Positions 23,301 through 31,699 of a stretch of 64,000 nt of DNA are shown here, piece by piece; within the stretch, counting starts at the first letter, position 1, and each line of letters opens with the position of its first letter. Location: positions 1 to 64,000 of the forward strand of contig NZ_AQUZ01000031.1 in NCBI RefSeq assembly GCF_000372465.1. Reading direction: 5' to 3'. The notes below the pieces were generated by a model that saw only the letters and a list, made by a program, of their open reading frames with translations, had not been told where the DNA came from and made no database searches. Position numbers and translations under genes: made by a program. Source of the DNA: Kribbella catacumbae DSM 19601 (GTDB lineage Bacteria; Actinomycetota; Actinomycetes; Propionibacteriales; Kribbellaceae).

Positions 23301-24708
23301 TACCGACGAGCGCGTACGCCGTGTCTGGGGCTGAGGCGGTCTTGCGGTAGATGCGGTAGATGTCGGCACCGGCGGGCGCCGTCCAGCGCAGTACGGCGCC
23401 GGCGTTGGAGACGCTGCTGGCCAGCAGGCCGGTAGGAGCGGCCGGGACGTTCGCGGGCGGCTCTACCTCGACTACTTCGTCCGCTAGCGGGACATCCAGT
23501 TTGGCGACGTCCGTGGCGACCAGGCGGGCCAGCTGGATCGCGCCGTACTCCTGGAAGTGTGTGTCGTCGACGGTTCCGTTCGGGCGGCCGGGGTAGACGC
23601 CCGGGTCGACGTGCAGGAAGACAGCTTTCGCCGTGTCCGGCCCGATCTGGTCGAGGTAGGCCCGGCTGGACGCGGACAGGTCAACCAGGTCCACCTCTTC
23701 CTCGGCGGCCAGCTCGACCATCTTGGCGACGTACTCCGGGAAGCTCACGTTGAACTTGCCTGTCGCGGGATCGAAGCTGCGCCGGGACACCGGGGTGACC
23801 AGGACCGGCACCGCCCCGCGCTGGCGAGTCCCGTGCACGTACGTCCGCAGGTATTCCTTGTAGTCGGCCGGTGAGGCGTAGCGGTCGTCGACGCCTTGAG
23901 TGGCGTCGTTGTGGCCGAACTGGATGAACAGGTAGTCGGCCGGCCGGATCGCCCGCAGGATCTCGTCCAGCCGGCCCTGGCTGATGAAGTTCTTCGAGCT
24001 CCGGCCGCCGATCGCCTTGTTCACGACGAGCACGTCATCGCTGAGGAACCGGCCCAGCATCTGCCCCCAGCCGGCCTGCGGCGCGAACCCGGGGTCGTAG
24101 GTCTGCACCGTCGAGTCACCGGCCAGGAAGGCGGTCGGCTTCGGACCGGCCGTCCGGGCCGGCAACCGGGTGATCACCAGTGAGTTGAGCTTCGCCGCCG
24201 AGCCGCTGAAGTCCAGGTTCAGCTGGCCGTCGACCAGCGAGACCGGGAACGTCATCGCCAGATATTCGGCAGCCGGCTTCGGGGTCAGCTGGACCTTGGC
24301 CATCTTCTCGCCGGTGATCGCGATCTCGCTCGACTCGGTGGCGTCACCGGCCACCAGTGCGACCGTGTAGTCGCCGTTCGGCAGGTCGACGACGAACGAA
24401 GTACCGGCGACCGCGACGAAGTCGGTCCGAACGGCGTCATCGGTACCCCGGTCGACCGCTGTCACCTTGGCCGGATCGGCGAAGCCGTAGCCACGGCCGG
24501 CCTCGTAGGCGACCGGGCCGACCGCCGTGTAGCCGTCGGCGACCGCACTGCTCGAGGGACCGAAGTCGAAGCGGTAGGCGACCTCTGCGGTGGCAGCGGC
24601 CGCGGCGGTGGGCTGGATCAGGGGAACGGCCAGGGCCAGCGGAAGCAGGGCGGCGAGCGCCCTGTTTCCGAATCTGCCGGCCTTGGACCGAGGCGGATGC
24701 GAAGTCAT
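20338..24708 (-). CDS. Secreted CE12 esterase - FN3 - PL11 rhamnogalacturonan lyase fusion
   Basis: 1456 residues with a signal peptide ending near Ala-Ala about 40. Domains: beta-sandwich 42-180; CE12 SGNH esterase 190-405 with nucleophile Ser199 in GDSTVQTY, GGRSS near 234, GHND near 265, and catalytic Asp/His in DDTHFQ near 382-385; FN3 420-510; a second copy of the beta-sandwich 515-660; FN3 660-745 and 755-840; PL11 lyase 850-1450, a beta-propeller rich in DxDGDG calcium sites (DVDGDGSYEI, DLDGDGRAEV, DVDADGKDEI). CE12 enzymes remove acetyl groups from rhamnogalacturonan I and PL11 cuts that backbone, so one secreted protein could do both steps. Of two adjacent ATGs (24711 and 24708), AGGAG favours 24708. 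No stop or frameshift seen. Confidence 0.9.
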   Translation of the reverse strand: MTSHPPRSKAGRFGNRALAALLPLALAVPLIQPTAAAAATAEVAYRFDFGPSSSAVADGYTAVGPVAYEAGRGYGFADPAKVTAVDRGTDDAVRTDFVAVAGTSFVVDLPNGDYTVALVAGDATESSEIAITGEKMAKVQLTPKPAAEYLAMTFPVSLVDGQLNLDFSGSAAKLNSLVITRLPARTAGPKPTAFLAGDSTVQTYDPGFAPQAGWGQMLGRFLSDDVLVVNKAIGGRSSKNFISQGRLDEILRAIRPADYLFIQFGHNDATQGVDDRYASPADYKEYLRTYVHGTRQRGAVPVLVTPVSRRSFDPATGKFNVSFPEYVAKMVELAAEEEVDLVDLSASSRAYLDQIGPDTAKAVFLHVDPGVYPGRPNGTVDDTHFQEYGAIQLARLVATDVAKLDVPLADEVVEVEPPANVPAAPTGLLASSVSNAGAVLRWTAPAGADIYRIYRKTASAPDTAYALVGTTTSTSAVVQGLAEGESYSYRVGAVNGRGESEPSVATTFTTKRAKYKFDFQPVGAQVAAGYTEVNRTMTYSVERGFGFTQAPEAMADRDRGSTAGVPNDLQRDFVLSGSPFEFKLDVPNGTYMVKTYSGDWIGSSRTDFAIEGKPAGSGNAGKESVTEKLKGPVSVADGQLNIVISGTGARLNGIDVTPLLVAPANLKVDSIAPQAHTATLSWDAEADAVGYRVYRQGPGDDRPVNVADQAALGFVDSTVTAGLDYAYYVTAIDNTGLESVPSAVVRASIVDPAVAVPDAPTRLKLLAIHKHDLTLDWKKSKTAWSYLIARAESPDGPYKVVGRTTATSFKDRMVLTTIKYYYQVSAVNVGGVSAASVALETPAVTVLKRQAEYLDRAPSAVPTADGKVLVGWRLLGTDPESIAFHLYRDGVRITPKPLVNATSLLDPAGTATSRYRVAAVSNGKESPATAEFGTWAKGYFSLRLDKPADDYTKDGQPYTYSAGDASAGDVDGDGSYEIIQLWTPSNSKDNSQAGYTGLVYLDAYKLDGTRLWRINLGPNIRAGAHYTQFQVYDLDGDGRAEVTLRTADGTTDGSGTVIGDPNADYRNSSGYVLTGPEFLSVIEGSTGKVLDTVDYTPPRGDVGSWGDTYGNRVDRFLAGVAYLDGEHPSVVFSRGYYTRAVLAAYDLVGGELQQRWVFDSGDKGSEGGYGMGNHNLSVADVDADGKDEIVFGSMTVDDNGKLLYSTGLGHGDALHVSDLIPARPGLEVFAAHEDMGRSGNRGATMRDARTGSIIWDIPATRDTGRAAAGDIDPRHPGAEGWAVGGDAAWNSRVGQLKSSTGELVSTTIPAANFLAWWDGDPLREIVDHDWNTTTLAGTPTIARWNWEASTTDVLLTDPDARSNNGTKGTPVIQADLFGDWREEIAWRSTDSSELRIYSTPHPTDRRMHTLMHDPVYRLGVAWQNTAYNQPPHPGFFIGQDMVQPKPPSIVVRSPQR

Positions 24709-24742
24709 CATCGAACTCCTGGGGACAGGTGCGGGGTTCAAT

Positions 24743-24756
24743 GGAAAGCGTTCTCC
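24743..24756 (-). promoter_or_regulatory. LacI-type operator candidate
   Basis: GGAAAGCGTTCTCC is an imperfect palindrome with a central CG, the usual form of LacI-family operators. It lies 35 bp upstream of the esterase-lyase start. No LacI gene is in the window. Confidence 0.5.
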
Positions 24757-24857
24757 CGCTAGTCCCGGATGAGTATCACGCCGATCCGCTGGCGAACAAC
24801 GGTTCGCCAGCGGTCCCAGGGGAGCCGGCCATGGCCACTATCGGACACCGGCGTCGA

Positions 24858-26093
24858 TCAGGGCGCGACCTTCGGCCGGGAAGCGCGGACGACGTACGCC
24901 ATCGCGGTGGCGACAAGCGTCGCGGCCAGAGCAAGAGCGAAGCCCTCGTGCGCGCCGTGACTGTCCACCACCCGGCCCGCGACCGCTGCACCCATCGCGA
25001 TCCCCGCAGCACTGCCGGAGTTGAGCCAGGTGAAAGCCTGAGTCAGTACTGCGGGCTCAACCTCCGACTCGGCAAGGACTGACGACAGCACTTGAATCGG
25101 AGCCAGCGCCAGGCCCGGCAGGGCTAGTGCGAGCGCAAGGCCCAGCGGTGTGTCCACACTAAGCAGCGGCAAGGTAGTGGCGAACAGGACTGTCATGGCT
25201 ATGACGAACTGGGTTCTGGCAGGCAGGCGCCAACGCCTTGCTCCATAGGCGATTCCGGCCACCAGGCTGATCAGACTGGTGATGCTGTAGAGCGGTCCGG
25301 CGAGTGATTCGGAGCCGCGGCCGACTGCGAACGCCGTCACCGAGACTTGCATGCTGCCGAAGAACAGTCCGACGCCGATGTTCGTACCGACGAGTGCTAG
25401 GAAGCCCTTGTGCAGCAGGCGTCCTGAGCCCTCCTTGCGAATACCAGCGGAGGGCGGCGGCGCAGTACGGCGTTGCAGAGCCAGGGAGAGGCCGCCACCG
25501 ACGACAAGGGCTGTCGCGAGGATTGAGCCGGCTACTGGAGACACCAGTGCGCTTACAGTGCCGATGAGTGCAGGGCCGACCAGGAAGGCCAGGCCTGTGC
25601 CCATTGACTCCAGGGCGAAGGCTGAGGAGATAGCCGAGCCACCGCGCAGTGCATGCGACCAACGAGCCGCAGTCTGGGCGCCGATCTGCGGCAAGGAAGC
25701 GCCTGCGAGTACTCCGGCCAGGACCAGCATCCACACCGTCGACGACGTCATTGCCAGGCCGATGAGCAGGGCGATCGCCGCACTGTGCAGTAGCAGGATG
25801 ATGGGCAGCATCCGTGGTTGCCCGAAGCGGTCGATCAGCCGGGCGACCTGCGGGCCGCCGACAGCCTCGGCGACGGCGAAACCACCTGTCACCGTGCCTG
25901 CGACGGCGTACGAGCCTGTTGATCCGTGGATGAGCCAGACGATGCCCAGTCCGGTCATGGCGATGCCGATGCGGGCTGGTGCGGCGGCCAGGTAGAACTT
26001 CAACGCTCCCGGTGTACGCAGGGCGACGCGGTAGCCGTGTGGCGCCTGCTGCGGTCGTTGGGGCGTGCGGATCCGTCCGGTGAGTGCCGGCAC
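24858..26093 (-). CDS. MFS transporter
   Basis: 411 residues with about twelve hydrophobic segments and no signal peptide. The loop after helix 2 carries VARLIDRFGQPRML near 80-95, equivalent to the MFS motif A G-x-x-x-D-R-x-G-R-R-x-x-L. A basic cytoplasmic loop near 205-230 divides the two six-helix halves. Most similar in layout to drug/proton or unknown-solute exporters, with no indication of substrate. The start is GTG at 26093 with GGAAGG upstream. Not obviously in an operon: 150 bp separate it from the esterase-lyase start and about 125 bp from the ComB-like gene. Confidence 0.9.
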   Translation of the reverse strand: MPALTGRIRTPQRPQQAPHGYRVALRTPGALKFYLAAAPARIGIAMTGLGIVWLIHGSTGSYAVAGTVTGGFAVAEAVGGPQVARLIDRFGQPRMLPIILLLHSAAIALLIGLAMTSSTVWMLVLAGVLAGASLPQIGAQTAARWSHALRGGSAISSAFALESMGTGLAFLVGPALIGTVSALVSPVAGSILATALVVGGGLSLALQRRTAPPPSAGIRKEGSGRLLHKGFLALVGTNIGVGLFFGSMQVSVTAFAVGRGSESLAGPLYSITSLISLVAGIAYGARRWRLPARTQFVIAMTVLFATTLPLLSVDTPLGLALALALPGLALAPIQVLSSVLAESEVEPAVLTQAFTWLNSGSAAGIAMGAAVAGRVVDSHGAHEGFALALAATLVATAMAYVVRASRPKVAP

Positions 26094-26218
26094 GGTAGTA
26101 CCTTCCGCTGCCCGGCGGGGCGGCGACCTGATCGTGGGCGTCCTACTGCGCCGATCCGTCTTTGCCGCCTACAACCGTCCAAGTTCGGCAGGAAGCGGGG
26201 ACGCACGCCGCCTGCCGG

Positions 26219-26992
26219 CTATGTCACCGGGCAGAACCTCGAGGGTTTTGATGACCCGCTCAGTGTATCGCCTTGCAGCACCGGCACCGACTGGCTGCCA
26301 TCCAGCTCAGCCGAGATCGCCACATCCTCGCGGAATCCGTACAGCGCCAGCTCACGTCCACCAACGCAGTCATGCAACAGCCGAGACAACTCATCGGCCA
26401 CCTCCCTGTACGCCGCTACTGCGGCTCGGGCCTCCGGTGACAGCGGCCCCACACCCCGATCGGCCAGCGCGGCCAGGAACCCACCAGCGCCCCAGAGGTC
26501 CTCAACCGCAGGACGCAGCGACCCATCCCGCCACCTCTCCCCCGCGGCAATCGCCACCACGGTCAGCGAGGGGTCAGCTGCCAGCTTCTGAGCCGCCCAT
26601 TCAGCAGCGGCCAACCTGTTGCGTAGTGACACGGCCATCACCGTCGAACCGCTCTCGCTCAACTGCTGCGAGATCGTCGATCCGTTGGGCGAGGGAAGCA
26701 CCAGCCTTTGAATCCCTTCGGCCTGCCGGATCGACACGGCGGACAGGGTCACGCCTTCCTGGGATCTTCCGACGGCCAGTGTGGCGTCCAACTGCTCGGC
26801 GTACCCGACTGCTGTCTCGTCTCGCCACCGGTAGGGGTACACGTCGATGCCGCAGTCGACGGCCACCGTGACGGCGGTGGTGAAGGACAAGACGTCCACC
26901 ACCGCCACGAGGCTGCCGGGTACGGCAGCAGCACCGGCCGGCCCCCAGTCGAAGCCGACGCGGAATCCTTGTTGGGCATAGGGGCTGGTCAC
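26219..26992 (-). CDS. ComB-like 2-phosphosulfolactate phosphatase family protein
   Basis: 257 residues. ComB-family landmarks are VVDVLSFTTAVTVAV near 31-45, the LPSPNGSTIS block near 98-107, and AAGERWRDGSLRPAVEDLWGAG near 149-170. In methanogens ComB hydrolyses 2-phosphosulfolactate in coenzyme M synthesis. In actinobacteria, which do not make coenzyme M in this way, the physiological substrate is not established and no other sulfolactate gene is nearby. The metal- and phosphate-binding segments look intact, so an active phosphatase is likely. The gene is flanked by an MFS transporter and a DUF3151 gene on the same strand, about 60 bp from the latter. Confidence 0.85.
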   Translation of the reverse strand: MTSPYAQQGFRVGFDWGPAGAAAVPGSLVAVVDVLSFTTAVTVAVDCGIDVYPYRWRDETAVGYAEQLDATLAVGRSQEGVTLSAVSIRQAEGIQRLVLPSPNGSTISQQLSESGSTVMAVSLRNRLAAAEWAAQKLAADPSLTVVAIAAGERWRDGSLRPAVEDLWGAGGFLAALADRGVGPLSPEARAAVAAYREVADELSRLLHDCVGGRELALYGFREDVAISAELDGSQSVPVLQGDTLSGSSKPSRFCPVT

Positions 26993-27050
26993 CGACGGAT
27001 CATGTCCCGCCGACGACCAGCCCTACAACTACCCCTCCCAATAGACGCTG

Positions 27051-27458
27051 CTAGGCCAGTACGTCGGCCGCTGTGGCCGACGAGTCGCGCAGGAACGTAG
27101 TACAGCGCTCGGCCTCGTCCTTCTCGTCGATGATCGCGGCTGCCTTGCCGAGAACGGCCAGGCAGCGCAGGAAGCCGCGGTTCGGCTCGTGCTCCCACGG
27201 GACCGGCCCGTGACCCTTCCAGCCGTTGCGGCGAAGCAGGTCCAGACCGCGGTGGTAGCCGGTCCGGGCATAGGCGTAGGCCTCGATCGTGTGACCCTCC
27301 GCGAGGGCCGCCTCGGCGAGCGCGGACCAGGCCAGCGAAGAGGTCGGGAACTTGGCCGCGAGGTCGACCGCGGCCGCCCCCGCGGCGAGTTCCGCAGCCG
27401 CCGGGTCGACGGGGAGTAGTGTCTCGGGTGGACCTGACAGCAGATTGTTCAATTCCAT
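27051..27458 (-). CDS. DUF3151 family protein
   Basis: 135 residues, the full length of the DUF3151 family, which is conserved in actinobacteria and of unknown function. The family pattern is unmistakable: NLLSGPPETLLP at the N-terminus, SLAWSALAEAAL near 42-53, AYAYARTGYHRGLDLLRRNGWKG near 59-82, then PWEHEPNRGFLR and a C-terminal helix with DEAERCTTFLRDS. In other actinomycetes this gene lies close to purA and fba, and both are in this window. A start at 27479 would add seven residues not seen in the family. Confidence 0.88.
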   Translation of the reverse strand: MELNNLLSGPPETLLPVDPAAAELAAGAAAVDLAAKFPTSSLAWSALAEAALAEGHTIEAYAYARTGYHRGLDLLRRNGWKGHGPVPWEHEPNRGFLRCLAVLGKAAAIIDEKDEAERCTTFLRDSSATAADVLA

Positions 27459-27603
27459 AAGCACATCTTCGCCGATCACGCAGCCGTCCCGGCACGTGAC
27501 CGTCTGACGAAATCCGTTGACCGTTCACCGGACGGCCACGGATGCTTGAGACCCTGCGTCGAGACCGCCGTGGTTCCCAGCTACGGCCGGAAGGAGGCAC
27601 CCG

Positions 27604-28053
27604 ATGAGCGTGATCGTCCTGAACGCGTCATACGAGCCGCTGCACACCGTGTCGATCCAGCACGCCATCCGGATGCTGGTGCGCGAGGTAGCAGTGGTCG
27701 AGGAGGCGCACGGAGAGCGGACCATCGGCCCTTTTCCGGTGCCACGCGTCCTGAGACTGGTCCGCTACGTGGTGACTCACTGGCGTTACGCGGCCGGCCG
27801 GATGAAGTACAGCAAGCACGGCGTCCTGCGCCGCGACAAGTTCCGCTGCGCGTACTGCGGGCTGGCCAACGCCGACACGATGGATCACGTCCAGCCCAGA
27901 TCCCGCGGCGGCCGGACAGAGTGGCTGAACGCGGTCGCCGCCCATGCCTCCTGTAATGAGCGCAAAGGCAATCGGACGCCGTCCGAGGCCAACATGCCGC
28001 TCCTTTGGCAACCCTGGGTACCGACTCGCGCCGAGCTCGTCATACAGACATGA
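27604..28053 (+). CDS. HNH endonuclease-like protein
   Basis: 149 residues. After an N-terminal domain of about 75 residues (VIVLNASYEPLHTVSIQHAIRML) comes a zinc-associated HNH motif. The first pair of cysteines is in RDKFRCAYCG near 80-87. MDHVQPRSRGG near 93-103 supplies the central His, and NAVAAHASCNERKGNRTP near 108-125 the final Asn/His and Cys. This short single-domain type is widespread and conserved in actinobacteria. It is not linked to phage or restriction genes here, so a housekeeping DNA-processing role is possible. The ribosome binding site GGAAGGAGG is strong. An intrinsic terminator overlaps the stop codon. Confidence 0.9.
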   Translation: MSVIVLNASYEPLHTVSIQHAIRMLVREVAVVEEAHGERTIGPFPVPRVLRLVRYVVTHWRYAAGRMKYSKHGVLRRDKFRCAYCGLANADTMDHVQPRSRGGRTEWLNAVAAHASCNERKGNRTPSEANMPLLWQPWVPTRAELVIQT

Positions 28054-28064
28054 CGGGCTTTTTT
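28034..28064 (+). terminator. Intrinsic terminator of the HNH gene
   Basis: AGCTCGTCAT and ATGACGGGCT pair (with one G-T) around a 6-nt loop, followed by six Ts. The left arm lies inside the last codons of the HNH gene. Confidence 0.85.
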
Positions 28065-28146
28065 CATGCCCTCTTTTAGAGGCGCACTGTCCACAGGTTT
28101 CAACTGATCGCTGACTCGGGCGTGCGATCGGTGCATCTTCTCTGGT

Positions 28147-29190
28147 GTGAACCCACAACTCAGCGTGATGAACCAGATCCGCGGCGGGGTGTTCACGCGG
28201 GCCGATGCGCGCGCGTGTGGCTACCCCGACCCTGATATCGACTCTCTACTGGACACCGGCGGCTGGCGCCGGATCCGGCCGGGCACCTATGCCCCACACC
28301 AGACCCTCACCCTGGTCGACGACGAGATGCTCCATCTCCGCCGGCTCTACCACGTACTGCGCCGCGGCGAGCCCGGCTTGATCGCGAGCCACCAGTCGGC
28401 GGCCGCCCTGCACGCGTTGCCACTCTGGGGTCTCGACCTCACACATCTCCACCTCACCACCCGGACGGGACGCGCGGGCCTGCACGCCGGTGGAATCCAC
28501 CGCCACGTCCGGGACCCGGTCGGCCCTGGCGTCACCGTGTGGAACAAGCTGCGCCTCGTCAGCCCTGCCCGGGCGATCGCCGAGGTCGCCGCCACGTCAC
28601 CACTAGCTCCCGCCGTCGTCCTGACCGAAGCCGCCCTGTACGCCGGGCTGGTGACGCCGGCCGATCTCAAACGGGCCGCCAATCACCTTGCAACCGGCCC
28701 GGCCCGCGCTCATCGGGCGCTCGCGCTGGCCGGCGCCGCCTCCGCCTCGGTGGCCGAGTCCCGTCTCCGCTTGATCCTGACGGAGGCGGGTCTCCCCACA
28801 CCTTCCCCCTCACTTCCACCCCTCTCTGAGGAGCACTGCATGGACCTCGCCACCTGCAATCTGTGGTTCCCGGACGAGCGAACCGTCGTCGAGTTCGAGG
28901 CCCGAAACCCCTTCTGGACCGAGGAATTCGACGACTACCCCTCCGAAGCCGCCGACCGCGCCTTCGGCGCTCTCGCACCAGGCGACCCCGAACCACCCGA
29001 GCCCCTGGAGTACTGCTGGATCTCCTGGCCAGACCTCGACGACCCCACTCAGGTCGTCGCCGACATCCGGACCGCCTTCACCCGCGCCAGCCGGCGTACG
29101 GGCATTCACCACTTCAGCCCCGACCGCCCCCGCCGGTCGCCACGCCGGCACCTGATCCCACCCGCCGGTGTCCCAGACCAGCCGGGCTGA
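28147..29190 (+). CDS. AbiEi-like HTH protein with nuclease-like C-terminal region
   Basis: 347 residues. The N-terminus (QIRGGVFTRADARACGYPDPDIDSLLDTGGWRRIRPGTY) is the winged-helix domain shared with AbiEi antitoxins, followed by the typical SHQSAAALHALPLWG segment near 80-95. The C-terminal part has LWFPDERTVVEFEARNPFW near 240-258, resembling the acidic core of the DUF559/VSR-like region common in long actinobacterial members. No AbiEii-type nucleotidyltransferase is adjacent, so there is no evidence for a complete AbiE toxin-antitoxin pair. The GTG start at 28147 has no visible ribosome binding site; ATG 28168 is an alternative. Confidence 0.65.
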   Translation: MNPQLSVMNQIRGGVFTRADARACGYPDPDIDSLLDTGGWRRIRPGTYAPHQTLTLVDDEMLHLRRLYHVLRRGEPGLIASHQSAAALHALPLWGLDLTHLHLTTRTGRAGLHAGGIHRHVRDPVGPGVTVWNKLRLVSPARAIAEVAATSPLAPAVVLTEAALYAGLVTPADLKRAANHLATGPARAHRALALAGAASASVAESRLRLILTEAGLPTPSPSLPPLSEEHCMDLATCNLWFPDERTVVEFEARNPFWTEEFDDYPSEAADRAFGALAPGDPEPPEPLEYCWISWPDLDDPTQVVADIRTAFTRASRRTGIHHFSPDRPRRSPRRHLIPPAGVPDQPG

Positions 29191-29261
29191 CGGTGGGACG
29201 GGGCTTCTTCGCTGGCGGGTTGTGAAGGACGCGGTAGGCACCGGCTGTGGCGCCGAGCTGC

Positions 29262-29702
29262 TCAGTCCGCATTGGCTTCGGCCTCTGCGCTGGGTTGGGC
29301 CGCGGTCAGCTGGGTGAGGATAGCGGCGGTGTCCATCCAGACGTTCTCCCGGCTGATCAGTCCGTCGCGGAACTCGCAGACATGCAACAGGCGAGCCGTC
29401 ACCACCGTGCCGTTGCCGGGGACGCCGTACAGGTCACCGAGGACGCGTTGGGTCATCATCACCTCGTCGACGAGGAAGTTCTCCCCGTGCATCCGGCGGA
29501 TCGGTGCGTAGACCTCGTCGGTGGCTCCGTCGAACAGCAGTTGGTAGAGCGGCGCCACCTCCGCGTGCCCTTTGCGGACACCGAGGCCGACGACGTCGTG
29601 CTCGATGTCCTCGGTCAGCGTGGCGAGTACTGCGTCCAGGTCGTGCGCCTCTTCCCCCGCGAAGTGCCGGGCGAGGACGTCATCCATCTCCTCTGGTGTC
29701 AT
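29262..29702 (-). CDS. NTF2-like (SnoaL/ketosteroid-isomerase fold) protein
   Basis: About 146 residues in a cone-shaped NTF2-like domain: the helix EEMDDVLARHFAGEEAHDLDAVLATLTEDIEHDVVG, a YQLLFDG segment near 55, and the beta strands VTARLLHVCEFRDGLISRENVWMD near 105-128. Such proteins bind or isomerise small hydrophobic molecules. Catalytic residues are not transferable, so no reaction is proposed. The ATG at 29702 follows GGGGGATCGAAGAA. A longer start at 29750 would extend into the palindromic operator shared with the divergent TetR gene, which probably represses this gene. Confidence 0.78.
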   Translation of the reverse strand: MTPEEMDDVLARHFAGEEAHDLDAVLATLTEDIEHDVVGLGVRKGHAEVAPLYQLLFDGATDEVYAPIRRMHGENFLVDEVMMTQRVLGDLYGVPGNGTVVTARLLHVCEFRDGLISRENVWMDTAAILTQLTAAQPSAEAEANAD

Positions 29703-29749
29703 TTCTTCGATCCCCCAGGTTTCGTCGTGATGCGATAGGTTTATCATCA

Positions 29750-29765
29750 TGAGAAATCATTCTCA
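29750..29765. promoter_or_regulatory. TetR operator candidate
   Basis: TGAGAAATCATTCTCA: 6-bp arms around ATCA, between the divergent NTF2-like (29702) and TetR (29781) genes. Confidence 0.65.
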
Positions 29766-29780
29766 CATCAAGGGAGTTGG

Positions 29781-30398
29781 ATGAGCGGCCGCGAACAGCA
29801 GAAGCAACGCACCCGCCAAGCACTCATCGACGCGTACTTCGCCGTCCTGCGCGACGGCGGCGAGTCGCCGAGCGTCGTGCAGGTGGCCGAGAAGGCGGGC
29901 ATCTCGGTGGCGACGGCGTACCGGTACTTCCCGAGCCCGAAGTCGTTGCGGGCGGACGCGGCGGTGTCGGCGACCCGTGACGTGCCGAGTTTCGACGAGG
30001 TGCTCGCGGACGCGGGCGAGGATCCGCTGGTCCGGCTCGAGGTACTGGTGCGGACGATCGCGCGCTGGCAGTTCGAGGACGAGCCGATCTGGCGGGGAGT
30101 GCTACAGGCGACGCTGGAGCGGTGGTTCGCGCAGTGGGAGGAGGGCGGCGAGATGGTGCCGGTCCGGTCGACCGCACGACGCGACGGCGTCCTGCTCGCC
30201 TTGCAGCCACTCGCCGAAGAGCTTCCTGAGCAGGAGTTCTCGCGCCTGGTCAGCGCGGTGGTTCTCGTCTGCGGGGTCGAGGCCCTGGTCGCCACCCGCG
30301 ACGCCGCCGGCCTCGACCCCGAGGAGGCAACCGAAACCATGGTCTGGGCAGCCAAGTCCCTGGTGAAGACAGCACAGTCCGGCCGGAAAACCCAATAA
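29781..30398 (+). CDS. TetR-family regulator
   Basis: 205 residues. The HTH lies in the first 50 residues (RQALIDAYFAVLRDGGESPSV, then VAEKAGISVATAYRYFPSPKSL). The C-terminal domain is helical, with WQFEDEPIWRGVLQATLERW near 95-114. No co-inducer site can be named. AGGGAG is placed 6 nt before the ATG. It is divergent from the NTF2-like gene with a palindrome 16 bp upstream of its start, consistent with autorepression. A strong hairpin follows its stop. Confidence 0.87.
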   Translation: MSGREQQKQRTRQALIDAYFAVLRDGGESPSVVQVAEKAGISVATAYRYFPSPKSLRADAAVSATRDVPSFDEVLADAGEDPLVRLEVLVRTIARWQFEDEPIWRGVLQATLERWFAQWEEGGEMVPVRSTARRDGVLLALQPLAEELPEQEFSRLVSAVVLVCGVEALVATRDAAGLDPEEATETMVWAAKSLVKTAQSGRKTQ

Positions 30399-30400
30399 AA

Positions 30401-30430
30401 GAAGGGATCCGCCGGGTGGCGGATCCCTTC
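30401..30430 (-). terminator. Strong bidirectional terminator
   Basis: A perfect 13-bp stem (GAAGGGATCCGCC and complement) with loop GGGT. On the minus strand it is followed by TTTTATTGGG, so it is best suited to end fba transcripts, and it also lies just after the TetR stop. Confidence 0.85.
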
Positions 30431-30467
30431 AGGTGAAGCTGACCAAGAGAGGACAGGTGGAGCTGGG

Positions 30468-31493
<1,026 letters not shown>

Positions 31494-31636
31494 GTCTCGC
31501 GGTACTCCTCACAGCAAAGTTCCATGTGGGTTGAGCTCCAGTATCGCCACCAGGCACTTCGTCGTGCACGGCGGCCCGCCTGCTGAGCCGGTCAGGTAAC
31601 CGGGGAGCGAACAGCAGGAGAACAGACCAGTTGATG

Positions 31637-31654
31637 AACAGGACCGGTCCAGTT
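31637..31654. promoter_or_regulatory. GntR/HutC-type palindrome upstream of fba
   Basis: AAC(A)GGACCGGTCC(A)GTT is a palindrome with one mismatched pair, resembling the DasR/NagR consensus (A-C-T-G-G-T-C-T-A-G-A-C-C-A-G-T) in spacing and GG...CC core. It lies 144 bp upstream of fba and just beyond the 3' end of the GntR gene. Confidence 0.5.
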
Positions 31655-31699
31655 TGTTACTGACCGGCCGGGTCAGGCGGCCGAGTCGGGTCGGCTGCT

